The position numbers and the translations under genes were made by a program. DNA of 64,000 nucleotides, from positions 10,230,001-10,294,000 of the forward strand of contig OZ316894.1 of the NCBI GenBank assembly GCA_973895155.1, written 5' to 3'. The DNA comes from Marsupella aquatica (taxonomy: Eukaryota; Marchantiophyta). The notes under the pieces were generated by a model, which was given only the letters and a program-made list of their open reading frames with translations, was not told the DNA's origin and did no database searches. This document shows positions 41,205 to 53,760 of the stretch, in pieces. Positions within the stretch are counted from its first letter, which is position 1. Each line of letters starts with the position of its first letter.

Positions 41205-41212
41205 CTAGACCG
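41205..41212 (+). repeat. Right target-site duplication CTAGACCG
   Basis: Identical to 37112-37119 in the same orientation, directly outside the right inverted end. Confidence 0.65.
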
Positions 41213-41323
41213 TTGATTGACCTTGAATCAATGTACCCAAAACTTGATCCAGACCGATGATTGACCTTATATCAATGTACCCAAAACTTCAGGGGCACTA
41301 TCAATTAACGCAATTCATTTTGC

Positions 41324-41487
41324 GGTCTGATCAAGCAAATTCCTTGCATCTAGCTGAATCACATTTCCCAGTAAGGTATGACACTGAACTGGATTCATTG
41401 GTTTTAGGGTCTGATCAAGCAAATTCCTTGCATCTAGCTGAATCACATTTCCCAGTAAAGTATGACACTGAACTGGATTCATTGCCA
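41324..41487. repeat. 84-bp tandem duplication
   Basis: Units start at 41324 and 41408 (GGTCTGATCAAGCAAATTCC) and are almost identical. A partial, inverted relative (TTTGCTTGATCAGACC) lies at 37048-37064, on the other side of the 4.1-kb element. Confidence 0.82.
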
Positions 41488-41650
41488 GTGAATGTCATAT
41501 TCATTGAGCATGCTGCTGAATGTTGCAGCATTTTCTTCACTCAGCTCCAAAAGGTCCTTCTTGTCCGGACTAGACTAAGTCTCCAAAGATAGACAGGGTG
41601 CATGATCAATTAATATGCAAGTCAAGCTTGAAGTTAATAAAGCTCTTCTA

Positions 41651-41708
41651 GGTTGAAGTAAAGGATAATTGAGTATTAGGGTTGAAGTAAAGGATAATTG
41701 AGTATTAG
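41651..41708. repeat. 29-bp tandem duplication
   Basis: Two identical units start at 41651 and 41680 (GGTTGAAGTAAAGGATAATT). Confidence 0.85.
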
Positions 41709-44700
41709 GGTGTGTCAAAGTTCTCTCGTAATCAAAGTGTTACAGCTTTATTTATTTATTTTTAACGTATCACCCGGGGTATCACCCTTGTGGGGTACCT
41801 GTTTTGGTAGCCCATACTAGTGATTTGGTCCTGGCCGTAATGTGTTATGTCCTGAGCCGTAACTGAGTTACGACTGTGCTTTGACATGCCCTAATCTTAA
41901 CGTGTCCTTAATTTCCTTGGCGAGTAACAGATATGACTGATTCTCCAAGCATCTACCAAAATGAGAACATTTTGGCACCCACAACCACCCAACCAAAAAT
42001 GATATTTTCCTAACCCCAACATAAATCCTAACTGTTGAGTATTGCTCTTAGTCTTGTGACTCTAGAGCTAACCACATTTAGGCTAACTCAGGTTAGGACT
42101 TAGCTTAGGTTAGCAGTGATGCATGTTGTATATAACCAGGGCTGATGCTAGCCTCTGGTGGATCTTGAGTTCGTTGTTGGAGTGGAGCAAGAGAGAAGTA
42201 AAGGTCTCTTGCTTTCCCGTGGACGTAGCCTCAGTCGTGAGGTGAACCACATACTCATTGTGTCAACTACTTTGTATGGTGTTCACATGTGCATGGTGTC
42301 TAGGGATAAGGATTATCCCCAACACTAACCACAACATATATCCAAAAATAACCTAACGGAAATGACACTTTTGTAATCACAACATGAATGCATACTGTCA
42401 TATAATTGCGACCGGACATTTACCTCCATTGTACACAACATGTCCAACATTACCTTCATTGTACATTGACATGCATGTCCCTTCCAGGCCCGCCCTTATA
42501 TAGTTTGGCCAGGCAGTCATTTAAGTTATGCTGATTCTTCAATCAAGCTCAAATGATCTGAAGCAAATGCTGCTTCTTAAATGAATGTTGAGACTGGCCT
42601 ATTTAGGGGAAGATTTCTTTTCATTTCATACTTGTTCTTGAATTGTTTCTATATATTCACACGCCAAGGCTCTTGAGCTATGTAGCAGTTCATACACATA
42701 GTTAAAAAGTGATTCAAGTAGAGGCTCTTGCCAGATTTCTGCATCCCTTTGGTTTTGAGTTCACACATTATTTCTATTATGTTTTTTAATTGGAGAAAGA
42801 TGCTGTTGAGCAATGATCATTACTCAAAGAACATGAACATGTGCAACATCCAATTCAATGAAGACTCAGGTAGTAGACACTTAAGAAACGGGGTCACCTC
42901 ACCAGAAGCCTATTGAGCAGAGCTTACTGTCTTCCCTATTGAGCAGAGCTTACTGTCTTGCATACCTGTCCAACAGTGTGGCAATTCATTGTGTATAGCA
43001 CAACTTCAGTAGTTTAAGGTAGAGGGTCACACACCACAAGTTGTGCTTTTCTACACCAGAATGGAGCCTGTGATTCTTGACATTGAGTTTGCCAAAACTT
43101 AAAATTTGGACTACTTCTTTCAAAGCTCTAGAAATAGACTTGGCACATGAGGCCTGCAAGGGGTTCCATTGAAGAAGTATGGGCTATGGGTTAAAAACTT
43201 GGGCTATATATGGGCTAAAAAAACTTAGGAAAACACATCTAACTAAATTATCGTGATGCAAAGCTAGTAGTCTTGGAGAAAGAACTGCCCAATTGCCCAT
43301 GCAGAGAACCCTCCTCCCACATGGAAAGTTTGTTTCTATTTTAGTGCCACATGTATTGGTGGTAGGAGCTCTCACTGTCGTTACAAAGTTGGGGAAGCTG
43401 CATCTAATAATCTTCAAAACAACACTTGAGAGACTTGTGCTATTATGGGGGAGGAGGGGACTCTTCCATTTATTCCTTTTATCCCATGCTTTCAATTTCT
43501 CGTCATCTGCATCATTTGATAACCCTAGCTTGATTTCAGCTTGCAACGGGCCTTGCAACCATCTCCACCACTCAGTCAACGAGTGAATATGGATTTTGTG
43601 CAATGCTCTACACAAGGACACAACTTTTCACGAGGGCAGAATTGTCCACGCTTCTCATAGCAACACACTTCTGGTGCCAACAACATTTTATTTCACAACA
43701 GGAACCTGACCACTGACAATGACAACACTGCCACAACTGGCAAACTCTCAGGCATTGACCTAGTATTCACATAACAATCCCTACTTGTTGTTAATTATTA
43801 CTTTCACCCAAAGGCTAGGTATGCCCGGTGATTGTCCAATCCTTAACACTAATACATCCTATCAAAAACTTTCCTGTGGAAAGAATTTTTTATTCATGTG
43901 GTGTAGATGTAAAAATTGTACTTTTAATTGGCTAGATGACAAAATACTAAACAATTTGCAGGATTCATGAACATGCTAGAAGCCAAAGACTACTAGCCCT
44001 AGAAGGGTATAAGCAGTTCCGTGATCATTCTACTGTTTGATGTTGGTATATTCAGAATCTGCGTAACTAATAGTGAAAATAAGCTAGATTTGGTGTCTAG
44101 GCTTCAAGATCGAGTGGAGCCTCTAGAATGTCTGAATGTGAGTCTATATAGGGCCCCACCAAAATTTTGTGGATGGAAAGAAGGATGAGATATTATGCAT
44201 GTCAAAAATGATGATCATGCATGATAATTGTTGTCATCATTTCTATTAATATTCAAAGAATGAGCATCCAGGCTTGTAAGTATATATTCGCAATCAAAAG
44301 CTATTCACTGTCCGGTCGTCTATCTAGAGTAAAGCTTCTAGACCACCATTCTATTTAAGGACATATTTGGGCATCTCAAAACTGGTTAATTAGTGAAAGT
44401 TACGGATTTGTGATATATTCCATAACTCAAGTTATGGGACCCAGTTATAGAATTTAAAACATGAGGGGAGGTAAAATTGACCCGCCCCATAAGGCAGGAG
44501 TTACGGCCTCACCTGTCTCATAGCATATATTATTTTTTCCTCAATGCTTGATCAGCCACCGCCTCAAATGCGCCCAGCAGCAATCACCACGTCAGGAGCG
44601 GGGTCAGGAGCAATTCCCTTGTCTTCAGTCATGGCTTTCCGGGGTCCTGGATTTCCGGATTTCCGGGTTTCTGCCTAAAGTTGCGGGAAAGTTAGGGGTT

Positions 44701-44792
44701 AAGTATTGAGCCTGCGAGCTTTCCTTACGGTAGCCAAAGATCGGCTCCCATAACTTTTATGGGAGTTCCCATAATACTTGAGAGTTACATAA
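41709..44792. other. Gene-poor AT-rich DNA
   Basis: No gene was recognised over 3 kb. A 26-bp tandem duplication lies at 42911-42961 (TATTGAGCAGAGCTTACTGT). The two opposed open frames at 43184-43621 are not similar to any family I know. Confidence 0.4.
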
Positions 44793-45095
44793 CAGTTTAC
44801 AATTTGTTTACTGTTTTGATTTGTAAAGTGTTCTGATCACATCTTGGAGACATAAAACAAATTGTAAACTGCTATAATTGTACACTTGAGTAATTCTTTA
44901 CTATCTCCCATTCATCCTTGCCTCCATCCCTCCTTTTTGCATATGCACCCTCACTTTCAGTTGTGCTCTTAGAGTCACTCATCCTTGGTTATGTCTCCAC
45001 CCTCACTTTCAGTTAATATAGAGGGCGTCTCAAAGCTGGTTTTACAAGATGTTGGTCACAGTTTACAATTTGTTTCTGTCTCCAAGATGTGATCA
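44793..45095. repeat. Nested inverted repeats around CAGTTTACAATTTGTTT
   Basis: 44793-44809 and 44855-44871 are perfect 17-bp inverted arms. A longer arm, 44836-44871, is repeated inverted at about 45058-45095 with one or two differences, including TCTCCAAGATGTGATC. The three arms suggest an old fold-back or MITE-type element with an internal rearrangement. Confidence 0.65.
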
Positions 45096-46761
45096 AGGTC
45101 ACATTGGGGAGAAATTGCTGTTCTTCAGTTTTGGTGGCACTTTGAACCTAACCTAGTGCCCATCCTACATGGAATGGAGCAGGGCTCAATTTTTGCTTAC
45201 ATGGCTCAATTTGGTCCCAAATTTTAGACCAGGTCTCTTGGAGGTCTATTCTTCTAGTCCCTTGGTCCATTCCTATTTTGAATCATTTACATTAAATGTG
45301 GGCCCACAAGTCCTTCATTCTCAACTCTTGTCAGAGCTAGAAGGACTCTAGCCAAAGAATAGGGTGATAGTGGGGTGGAGTGGGTCCCCAACCTGTCTTT
45401 TAGCAATTTACTCTGACTAGCACCAGTTGCTCCACTAGTCCACTTAGCTTTAGAAGACCTTGGTGGCCATAAAATGATTCCAAAACCTATTTTAGCCCCA
45501 ATACACTATATTTAGTGTGCAAAATTGACACTCCAGTTTGCTTTGGTGAAACAAGCTCGCAAGTGCCCTCATAGTGCCCCCACCTTCTTGCAAAGCCACC
45601 CTTACAACTGGGCTTCTTCTCCTGGGTCCTTGGGGCTTTTGGGCTCCTTGGTGGCCTCCCCTTTGATTCGGTCTTTCACATGTGGTGGGATAGTCTCTCC
45701 AAGTTTTTGTTTTCTTGCAGTCATATAATTGGTACAGCGGCTCCAAGCTCTAAAGTACAACGACTGGGTTTGCAAGCATCGTAATTATCACCGTGAGATC
45801 TAATTATGCCGGCCCTGAATGAGACAACCCAAGTCAGGTCAACATTGCCATTTCACATAACCCGTCGATCAACCCAACAATTTTGTTTCTACGTGCTTTT
45901 CTGATATAAATACAGCAAACTAGCACGCAATCCTTTCAAGCCATTTTCCAACATGCCAAAATATACATGAAGTGCTCTTCACACTTCACCTGACACAGGC
46001 GGAGAGTACTTTGAAGGCCTGCATCATGATTCTATTTTCGACCAGAATTTTCTATTCTGCCCTCAACCGTGCGACTTGTGCAAAGGAAATTTGGCCGATA
46101 TGAAAAGCAATTTATCGAGCGTCTGTTTGATTTATGGGAGCTTTGGTTTCGGATAGCAAGCAAAGAAATTTTAAAAAACTGTGAAGCCAAAAAATCCGAT
46201 CGATCTCAACTTTGTAAAGGATTTCACGTCTTCCCGTTGAGCACTGATCGAGTTGCGCTTCATTGGGAGCACCGTCTGGAATTTGTTATAGCCCAATGAA
46301 TGATGTGGAAGCTTGGAAAGCCGCCATGATTGGGTTTCTTGTATTGCTGTCTGAGATAAGACGCGCAGATAATTAAAAGCAGCGCCAAATGGATCAGACA
46401 GTAACGTGTGCGAATGATCCTTCTTGTTTATGTCGTCCCATGATCAGCTTTCCAGACGCAATATAAACCATAGAACAACGAATCCTGAAAACTGTCAGTA
46501 TCTGCATGCGCAATTCCGTTTATAAATCTTGGAGTGTCTCATAGCGTTGGTCCTGGTGATATTAGTCGACTCCATGCTAGCTAGCTGGCTGGTGGCTCGC
46601 GAGTCCGGACCTGAGCTATCTAGCTGCTCCAGCAGTGATGATGACGCTCTACTTCATTGATTTGGAATGTGAGCTCAATTGATCTTAACATTCTGAATAT
46701 AATCCAACCTAGAACGTGAGATTGAGAGAGAGACGGAGGAGACCTGAGTAATTGGGTCAAA
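45096..46761 (+). promoter_or_regulatory. Upstream region of the PIN-like gene
   Basis: No gene was recognised. TATA-like motifs lie at about 45906-45913 (GATATAAATA) and 46521-46527 (TTTATAAATC). The second is at a reasonable distance for a leader of roughly 200 nt before the ATG at 46762. A pair of GCTAGCTAGCTGGCT-type short repeats lies near 46577. Confidence 0.35.
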
Positions 46762-49700
46762 ATGTCGGGCCTGGGTGTTCTCAATGGACCCCTTCTTGGG
46801 CAATTTGCCGCTTCCATAACTCCCATATACGTGGGTTTCTTTATAGGATTGGGCTTCTGCTTCATGGACATCTTGAAGCTGGATTTCACCCCAGCAATCA
46901 GTGTCATTATTCAGTATGTTTGTCTACCGGCACTCCTGTTCCTCAGGATCGCTACCAACAAAGTGGGAGACCTCGATCTCAAACTCCTGGGCGCGGATGC
47001 ACTCTCGAAGTTTGTTCCTCTCGCGGTCCTGCTGATATGGTGGCGCTTCTTCTCCAAGCTCGGGAGGATCCAGAGCCTTGAATGGGTGGTTACGTTCTGG
47101 ATGCTTGCCACGCTTCCTAACACGGTTCTGATCGGGGATCAGATCCTGACGCCCATGTTTAAGGATGGGGTAAAGTTGTCAATCCAGAGTGAGACCACAA
47201 CTATCATTTTTGCGCAGAGTTTGTACTGGTACAACACAGTCATTCTCCTGTATGAGATCCGTGAAATGTTCATTGAAGACGACCTGGCTATGAATCCCCC
47301 GCCGCCGATTGAGTTCCACCCGGGCGTGGTTCCCGGTACGTACCAACTTAGAATTATGGGATCCATATTTCGAGTACAATCGAATGTTTTGTTGATTTGC
47401 AATGCTAAGAAACTAAGATTCTTCAACTCGAAATTCCTCATGTACGTACATAATCGCATTATATGAGGACCCGTAAAGCAGGTTACAAGTGATGATCCAC
47501 AAATGGACTTCAATTTCAAAATGTCGGCTGGACCGCAGGAACTTTGGTACTTGAGTAAGATCCGAGTAAATGGGGTTCGCCAGAGTCGGGCTTCGGGATT
47601 GGTTTTGGGGACTAAATTGAGTTCGCCAGAGTTGGGCTTCGGGATTGGTTTTGGGGACTAACAAATTCAGAGACAAAATCGACGAAATTGGAAGAGCGCC
47701 TAGAGTAGGATGGGAAAACACGAAAAGTTAATATTTCGTCGACATCTAATATTTCTACCCTGGCTAGCATTGACATCGATCACTGTTGCTCACAAGAGCC
47801 TGCAATGACTATATCGACGTCATGTTACAGTGATGATATTTTGCAAATCATCATGTGAGGAGCATTAGTTTGTATCCGATCTCAGTTATGAAGTCTTAAT
47901 GACTGTCCTTCGAACTAAAAATTGAATTAACAGTGGCCACAAATCTGTCGTTGATGATCAGAGAGTTTCGATGCGTAGTACTTCGCGGTTCGAACTCTCG
48001 CACGACCACTGCTTGTGACTTGTATATTAGACCTGTTCAAGTAAAATTTCCTGACTTGTTTCGTCTTTGTATATGCTCAATCACACAACAGACGACAGAA
48101 GCTTTGCAGAAATGACGGACAAACAGAAAAGCGGCACGAGTTGGGACGGTAGGAACTCGCCCTATGAGCCACATGGCGGTTCGGCTTGGGAGCCAAACAG
48201 GCCGGGCCTGAGTTGGGAGCAGCAAAGGATCAACGCCGAAAGTGCTCGGCCTAGCTGGGAGATTGGTAGGCCAAGCTGGTCCAGAGCACCTGTTGATCAA
48301 GATCTCAATGACTACTCAATCGGCTCCTTCACTCCACACTCCATGACCCCGATGTCGATGTACACTCCGAGTCGGATCATGACTCCGGGTCCTTTCATGA
48401 CACCGAGCGGCATGACCCCGAACTATCGCTTCACTCCGAGCCGAATCATTGGCTTGGATGGAGATTACTCGAGGAGCGGCACCACGCCCGGCCGCGCCTA
48501 TTTGGACAATGTTCACTCGAGTAGCGCTATGAACACCCCGAGCAAGACTTTAGATCATGAGCAGTCCGGCATCAGCATAGAGGCACCACAATTCGACCCG
48601 GTGAAAGGTCCAGTCCATGATAGGCAGCCTTGGCCTGCTCAGGTCGCACACCACGCTTCCCCAGGCATCGAAAGCAACAGGATTAAAGCGGCGCCGGTCT
48701 TCGATAACATGTTCGGGCGGGTGGGAAATATGCTGTTTAGAGTGACGAAACGCATGTTGCAAGTGCTGTTTAGAGTGACGAAACGCATGTTGCAAGTGCT
48801 GTTTAGAGTGACGAAACGCATGTTGCAAGTACCTCTTCTCTACGGCAGTGCTTTGGGCTTCATCTGGTCAATCAACAAATGGCCAGTGCCAAACTTCCTG
48901 AAGGGCTCGGCAAAACTGTGCGCAGACCCCACAGTTGCATTGGCGATGATTCTCATAGGTGAGTACGTCTGTGCCAATTATAGTCTGATCAATTGTTTTT
49001 TGGTTTGCTTGTAACAAAATGTACTGCATGAATACACTGTAACTGGAGCTTGCACTCCAGCTAGGTAATAGAGGAAAACCTCGACGTCTTTGCTATCATC
49101 CAATGTAATCCCGTCTGGCGAGTTCATTTCCTCTGGACTCTAAACATAGCTTCGGCATGGTCATCGTGTTAAAACTTAGACATTTGGAACCTTTGATAAA
49201 AATATCTCAACGTCGGCATTGGTGCTTGGAATTCTAACCCTGACTGAGTTCTGAATTCCTCTGAACAGGAATGGTAGCTTATAAGTTTTACAAGGGAGAG
49301 AGAGGCTTTGTACCGTGCGGCCAGAAGCTGCTTTGGGCTGGGTTCGCTCTCCGGTTTCTGTTCGCACCAATAGTCATGTACGTGTGCTCCTTGGCGTTCA
49401 ACATCAAAGGCACACTTCTTGACTACGCAATCCTCCAGGTAATTATCGTGCACTATCCTCAGGGTCGGATGGCCTTATCAAATTTGGGCCTTGATAGAGA
49501 TTCTTAGCAAAGACGTCTTTCATTGACTACTTTCCAGAAGGACATAAATCAGTGTCCACGACATTGGGTAGTTACAATTATTCATGTTTCAGATTTAGTG
49601 GACAAGATTTGGCCAAAATGCACGCCAGGTCTAAATATACGTTTAGACCTGAAAACTGGCCCTTAGTTTGTGAATGTCCCAGGCCTGAAAGGTGCCTGTG

Positions 49701-50318
49701 AATCCGACATGTTTGATACTATCTTCTAAGGTAGCGAACTAACGGTACAACTGTACATTATTGTGAACAGGTGATTGTACCGCAGGGTTCGATGACTTTC
49801 GCTCTTGCTCAGATATACGGCTGCAAACTTGAAGTCATCACCCCAGCGTAAGCAAAGCTATTCTCCCAACAGCACTTGTTCGATGTTCATCGAAGGCAGC
49901 CGTTTAGTAATTATTTCTTTCTGTCTCTTCCCATGGACTTAAGATTTACTCGCTTATTCTCTTCATTTCTTTGTATTGTCAATTCGTTGTAATACTCTTT
50001 TGTCAGGTAGCTACATGTAGCCTTTGCTGAATGGGGCCATGTTACCCATCATTGAATCCAATCAATCCAGACCATGCATTGCAGAAGATCATGAACATCT
50101 TCATAGCAGCTAGCGAGATGTCACAGAACTTGGTGATTCGATACTTAGATTAATCTGGCCTTGAACAACTGTACAGCTGCCACAAGTTTTACTCATCCTG
50201 CGTCCAGGTTACTCACAGAATATGATTGATGACACTGTTTTGCAGCATTTACATTCAAATGATTGTTTTCGTACCCTTCATATTGGCTTACTTCGCGGTT
50301 CTTGGGCACCTTAATTGA
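46762..50318 (+). CDS. PIN-type auxin efflux carrier, divergent
   Basis: Five exons (46762-47335, 48092-48958, 49269-49438, 49771-49847, 50246-50318) join in phase to 586 residues. The layout is that of PIN/auxin efflux proteins: an N-terminal membrane bundle (residues 1-190, with LATLPNTVLIG in the fourth-helix region), a hydrophilic loop of about 210 residues, and a C-terminal bundle with VIVPQGSMTFALAQIYG. Such carriers export auxin across the plasma or ER membrane. The loop is rich in MTP and TPS motifs and RPSW-type repeats. At its end an 11-residue segment is present three times. The NPNTY motif of canonical PINs is replaced by VPLLY. Overall similarity to textbook PINs is low, so the substrate is inferred. 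All five junctions are GT-AG. Confidence 0.9.
48733..48831 (+). repeat. Triplicated 33-bp coding repeat in the PIN-like gene
   Basis: 48733-48765, 48766-48798 and 48799-48831 are three copies of the same 33 bases. They differ only in the last base of the third. Each encodes LFRVTKRMLQV (residues 406-438). The frame is preserved. The unit corresponds to the amphipathic helix leading from the loop into the C-terminal membrane bundle of PIN proteins. Confidence 0.93.
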
Positions 50319-52610
50319 CGGGGCTGCAAATCTACGTACGTGATGTGCCAATCGCAGTAAAAGGGATCCCCCCGGGGATCCCTCTCACGGATCCGCGAAT
50401 GGCTTCTCCAGCTAGAAAACGAGCTAGAAAATTGGAGAGCACCACATTTGATCCGAATGGCAAAGCTTAATTTATAGCCTGGCAGCGGATCGCGGCTACG
50501 CGCTTTGACCAGAGCTTGATTGTATACATCTAGCAGACACACAAGAACATCAACTGTGATTCAAATGTATATTTCCCCGCTCAGCTAGATCTCCTAAACT
50601 GAAGAGGGAGATATATAACTTAAAGGGCTGTTGTGTGGTCGATCCAGGTCATATGACATGTCCTTATGCAACATGAGCGCTCAATCCCCTGAGCACATTC
50701 AAATTATGGGGCATAAATTACCAAGTTCCTCGGATTGGAAGTACAGATTTACTTCCAGGTCGCTTTTGTTAAGACCCCAAACCGCCAATGTGTAGACTTG
50801 TTACTGTTCACTCTTGAGCCCAACTGTCGGGACGCTTCGTTGATAGCAGTTTCAACACATAGCCAGCATTCTCCCGTAGAAGGTGTGGAATTTATCATTG
50901 AATCACGAACATACAAATTAAGTGGTGTTCTATCTACAATTCAAAGCATAGGTCCACGCGAGCTTTTACAACATCATTGTAATTAAAAGAGAACAGTTTT
51001 GGCTTTTTATGAAAAACTTCAACGATTTGAGACATTCAGTTGCGTGACTACATATCTTGAGGATGGTTGTATAGGTTGAAGGGTAACCATATACTCATTG
51101 ATAAAATTGATGTATTTAACAAACTTATTAACTTTTCTGTCCTACTGCTATAGAGGATAGAAAAGACAAGTAGCTCCCAGGACGAATGCGGTCTAAAAGC
51201 AACACGAAAATCGACTACACATCCATGATCAAGAGGAATGCAGGACTGAACTTGGACTAGTGGAGACAGCACCGCAGAATGACTTCGGGCAAGCGGAGTA
51301 AGAATCAGGATCACATGCAACAAAAGTTCTCCGACGATGGACTAGCACAACGCATTCAAGCATGCAGATGACGCCACAGCGTGTGACTGCTACATTCGAA
51401 ATGTAAATGATGGGGCAACCACACAGTGACGTTTCCAAGTTCACCCATTACATATGAGGGACCGTTCTTTACAGATGTATCTCTTTACAAGATGAGTGCG
51501 ATGTGGCATCACCATAGCCTCTGAACTTAAAGCTGGTCTTACTGAGAAGTTTCTTACAATTTGTCGAGTGTTTGGTCGATCGCTCATTTCAGGACCTGTT
51601 GATAACCTTTGTATCGAGTCTGTCTTTTGTTTGTGGCTCTTGTCTTTAACACATAATCCGGCCAGCGACTCGGTCACGCCGGAGGAATAGCTTTAGTAAC
51701 TAATTATATATGTCGACCTTTCACTGAATATCGTCCTCCTTCCGCATCTAACAAATACAACCAACCAGTTCCAGACCATAAATCTAATTGTAGAAATTTG
51801 TTAAAAGACTACTTCGCATAGATGTCCTCAGAGCGCGAATTTATACATTTCTCCAGAGAGGAGTAAAACTACTATCTCCGCCGGGAGGAAAACGTCACGC
51901 CTAGTTGCACTGAACAATCAAAGTCCTCAACCTTCGAACGTCTACTGAGGACAATGATTGTTTGTTGTTGTAGCTAACGTCTGCAACGGACTTCGACCGA
52001 ACAGAATTGCCTCTGTTATCGCAAAGGACACTACGTCTTCGATGAGCTAACATCTGTGATGAACTGTGCCTGGAACATTGCGTCTCCTGTTAATAAGAAG
52101 AAAGCTAAGTTCTGCGACGGACTGGAGGATGAGACACGGTGGAATCCTCATAGTTATCATGGACACCACGACAAAACTCGTTGTTGTGTTCCCAACAATG
52201 GGTTTTTAACATGGCCAGAAGTGTAGTACCTACAAAAGGGCATCAACAAAGCAACTACATCTGCTTGTCACGACTCTCCCCAAATTTCTATTCGTCATCA
52301 ATTTGAGTTTTGATCAAATTTGGGACTATTAACATTGGGAGCCAATTTCAATTTCTATGCCGTTTAACTTATGCTCAGTGTGCACAAACAGAGGATTTTT
52401 CATTGCAGCAGTGATTGGAAACTTTCTTTGATATATTTGTTTTGAGCTGTGGAGAGCGCAATTCTCTTCACCTTCTCACATTATACTCTCCCCCCCACTG
52501 CCATGGTTAAAATTCTCTGGACATCTCACAACGTTTCCCCTCACATCCATGGCTTTTAGCCCAACAACCTGCACATAATCGTGAATCTGAACTGCAAGAT
52601 GGGGGTGGTC
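50319..52610. other. Intergenic DNA downstream of the PIN-like gene
   Basis: No gene was recognised over 2.3 kb. Open frames are short and without family resemblance. Confidence 0.4.
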
Positions 52611-52634
52611 TGTGCAATCACATTATCCAAGAGG

Positions 52635-52790
52635 GGAAGGCTATAGTACCGTTTGGCAACAAGCTGGTCTTTGTTGGGTTGGGTTTGCTTCCCGATTTAT
52701 TGCATCACCTGCTATATCATGTATCTATCTCAATTCTGTAGCGTCACCAATCAACAGCATCCTCGTGAGCTATGCATTTGTCCAGGTCAT
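52635..52790 (+). pseudogene. Relic of PIN exon 3
   Basis: The frame reading VGFASRFIASPAISCIYLNS then LVSYAFVQ followed by a GT splice donor aligns with the third exon of the neighbouring PIN-like gene (AGFALRFLFAPIVMYVCSLA then LDYAILQ and a GT donor). Exon length and donor position agree. No matching exons were found upstream or downstream, and the N-terminal part has drifted. It is probably a decayed piece of a tandem duplicate. RNA evidence could still show it to be an exon of another transcript. Confidence 0.7.
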
Positions 52791-53760
52791 TACTTTTCAC
52801 ACATCTCACGTCTCTAAACCACCAGAGAAACCTGACAAAAGGCTCATTTCTTCCAGTTCCTCCGACTGCGTTCCAGGCCTAGAATTTATAAGTCCACATG
52901 TCTTCTTGCTTTTAGAGTGCGTACTAGGGTTCCTTCCGTAAATCCAAGGTTCTTGGTAATTCCAGCAAGATTACCGGCTCAGTTATTGAGATCAAAACGA
53001 AAGATACGAGTACATGCCAGTTCTCGGTTCCAAAATAGTAGTCTAATTTCAATAGGATGCTAGCCATTTTTTGTGTGGTTGCTGGAGTTACAATGTGCTG
53101 ACCGCATAATATTGTCAGTTAAACTACATACGGCTCATAGTGTCTCAGGAGTCTTTTCTCCCTCCACAGAGCTAGTTTGCTCCCTCAACAGAGCTAGAAG
53201 CAGAGCTCTCTTTGATTGTTTTCGACCCAAATTCTTCGTGCCTCTTGTCCTCTCTCGAAATGGACATTACTGACGAGTAGTCACGATGGTTTACAACATT
53301 CATGCACAAATGGTGGGATTTCTGTACCTATCAGTGTGGAGTACGACGCTGTGCTTCAAGCTATCTAAGTTGCAGAGACGCCCAGAGAGGAGCTCACTGA
53401 TCAAGGAAAATCGTACCTAGCTCATCAGTCATCAATATGGAAGTGATTTCTATGTTGATACAGAGTACTTTCCCGGAAAATCCTCCGTTCTGGAGCAAGA
53501 CCAGTATTCAGAGACATCCAGGTATCACTCTAATTGTACCTATTTTCTTTCTATCACTCCAGAACCCGGCAGTGCTATGGAAATTCCTCCGCAAGGAGCA
53601 TGGTGACCACAACAGAAGTCTGCCATGATTACAGTTGCCCCCTCTTGAATAACCACCGTTGTGCGTAGTATGCTCCACATAGTGATCCGTACATTCTATG
53701 AGATCCCACACCAGAGGATACCAACAGACATTCACCACATTCCTGTGCAAGCTAAGTAAA
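52791..53760. other. Intergenic DNA
   Basis: No gene was recognised between the PIN relic and the DJ-1/PfpI stop codon. I looked for a copy of the PIN exon 4 motif (VPQG) and did not find it. Confidence 0.4.

Noticed and set aside
43184-43621. 145-codon open frame on - and an opposed 97-codon frame on +
   Set aside because: No family resemblance, no splice or start context, and AT-rich repeat surroundings.
47932-48008. tRNA-like segment with GGTTCGAAC and CAGTGG...CCACTG ends
   Set aside because: The T-arm and anticodon arm do not form proper stems on either strand; it lies in a PIN intron.
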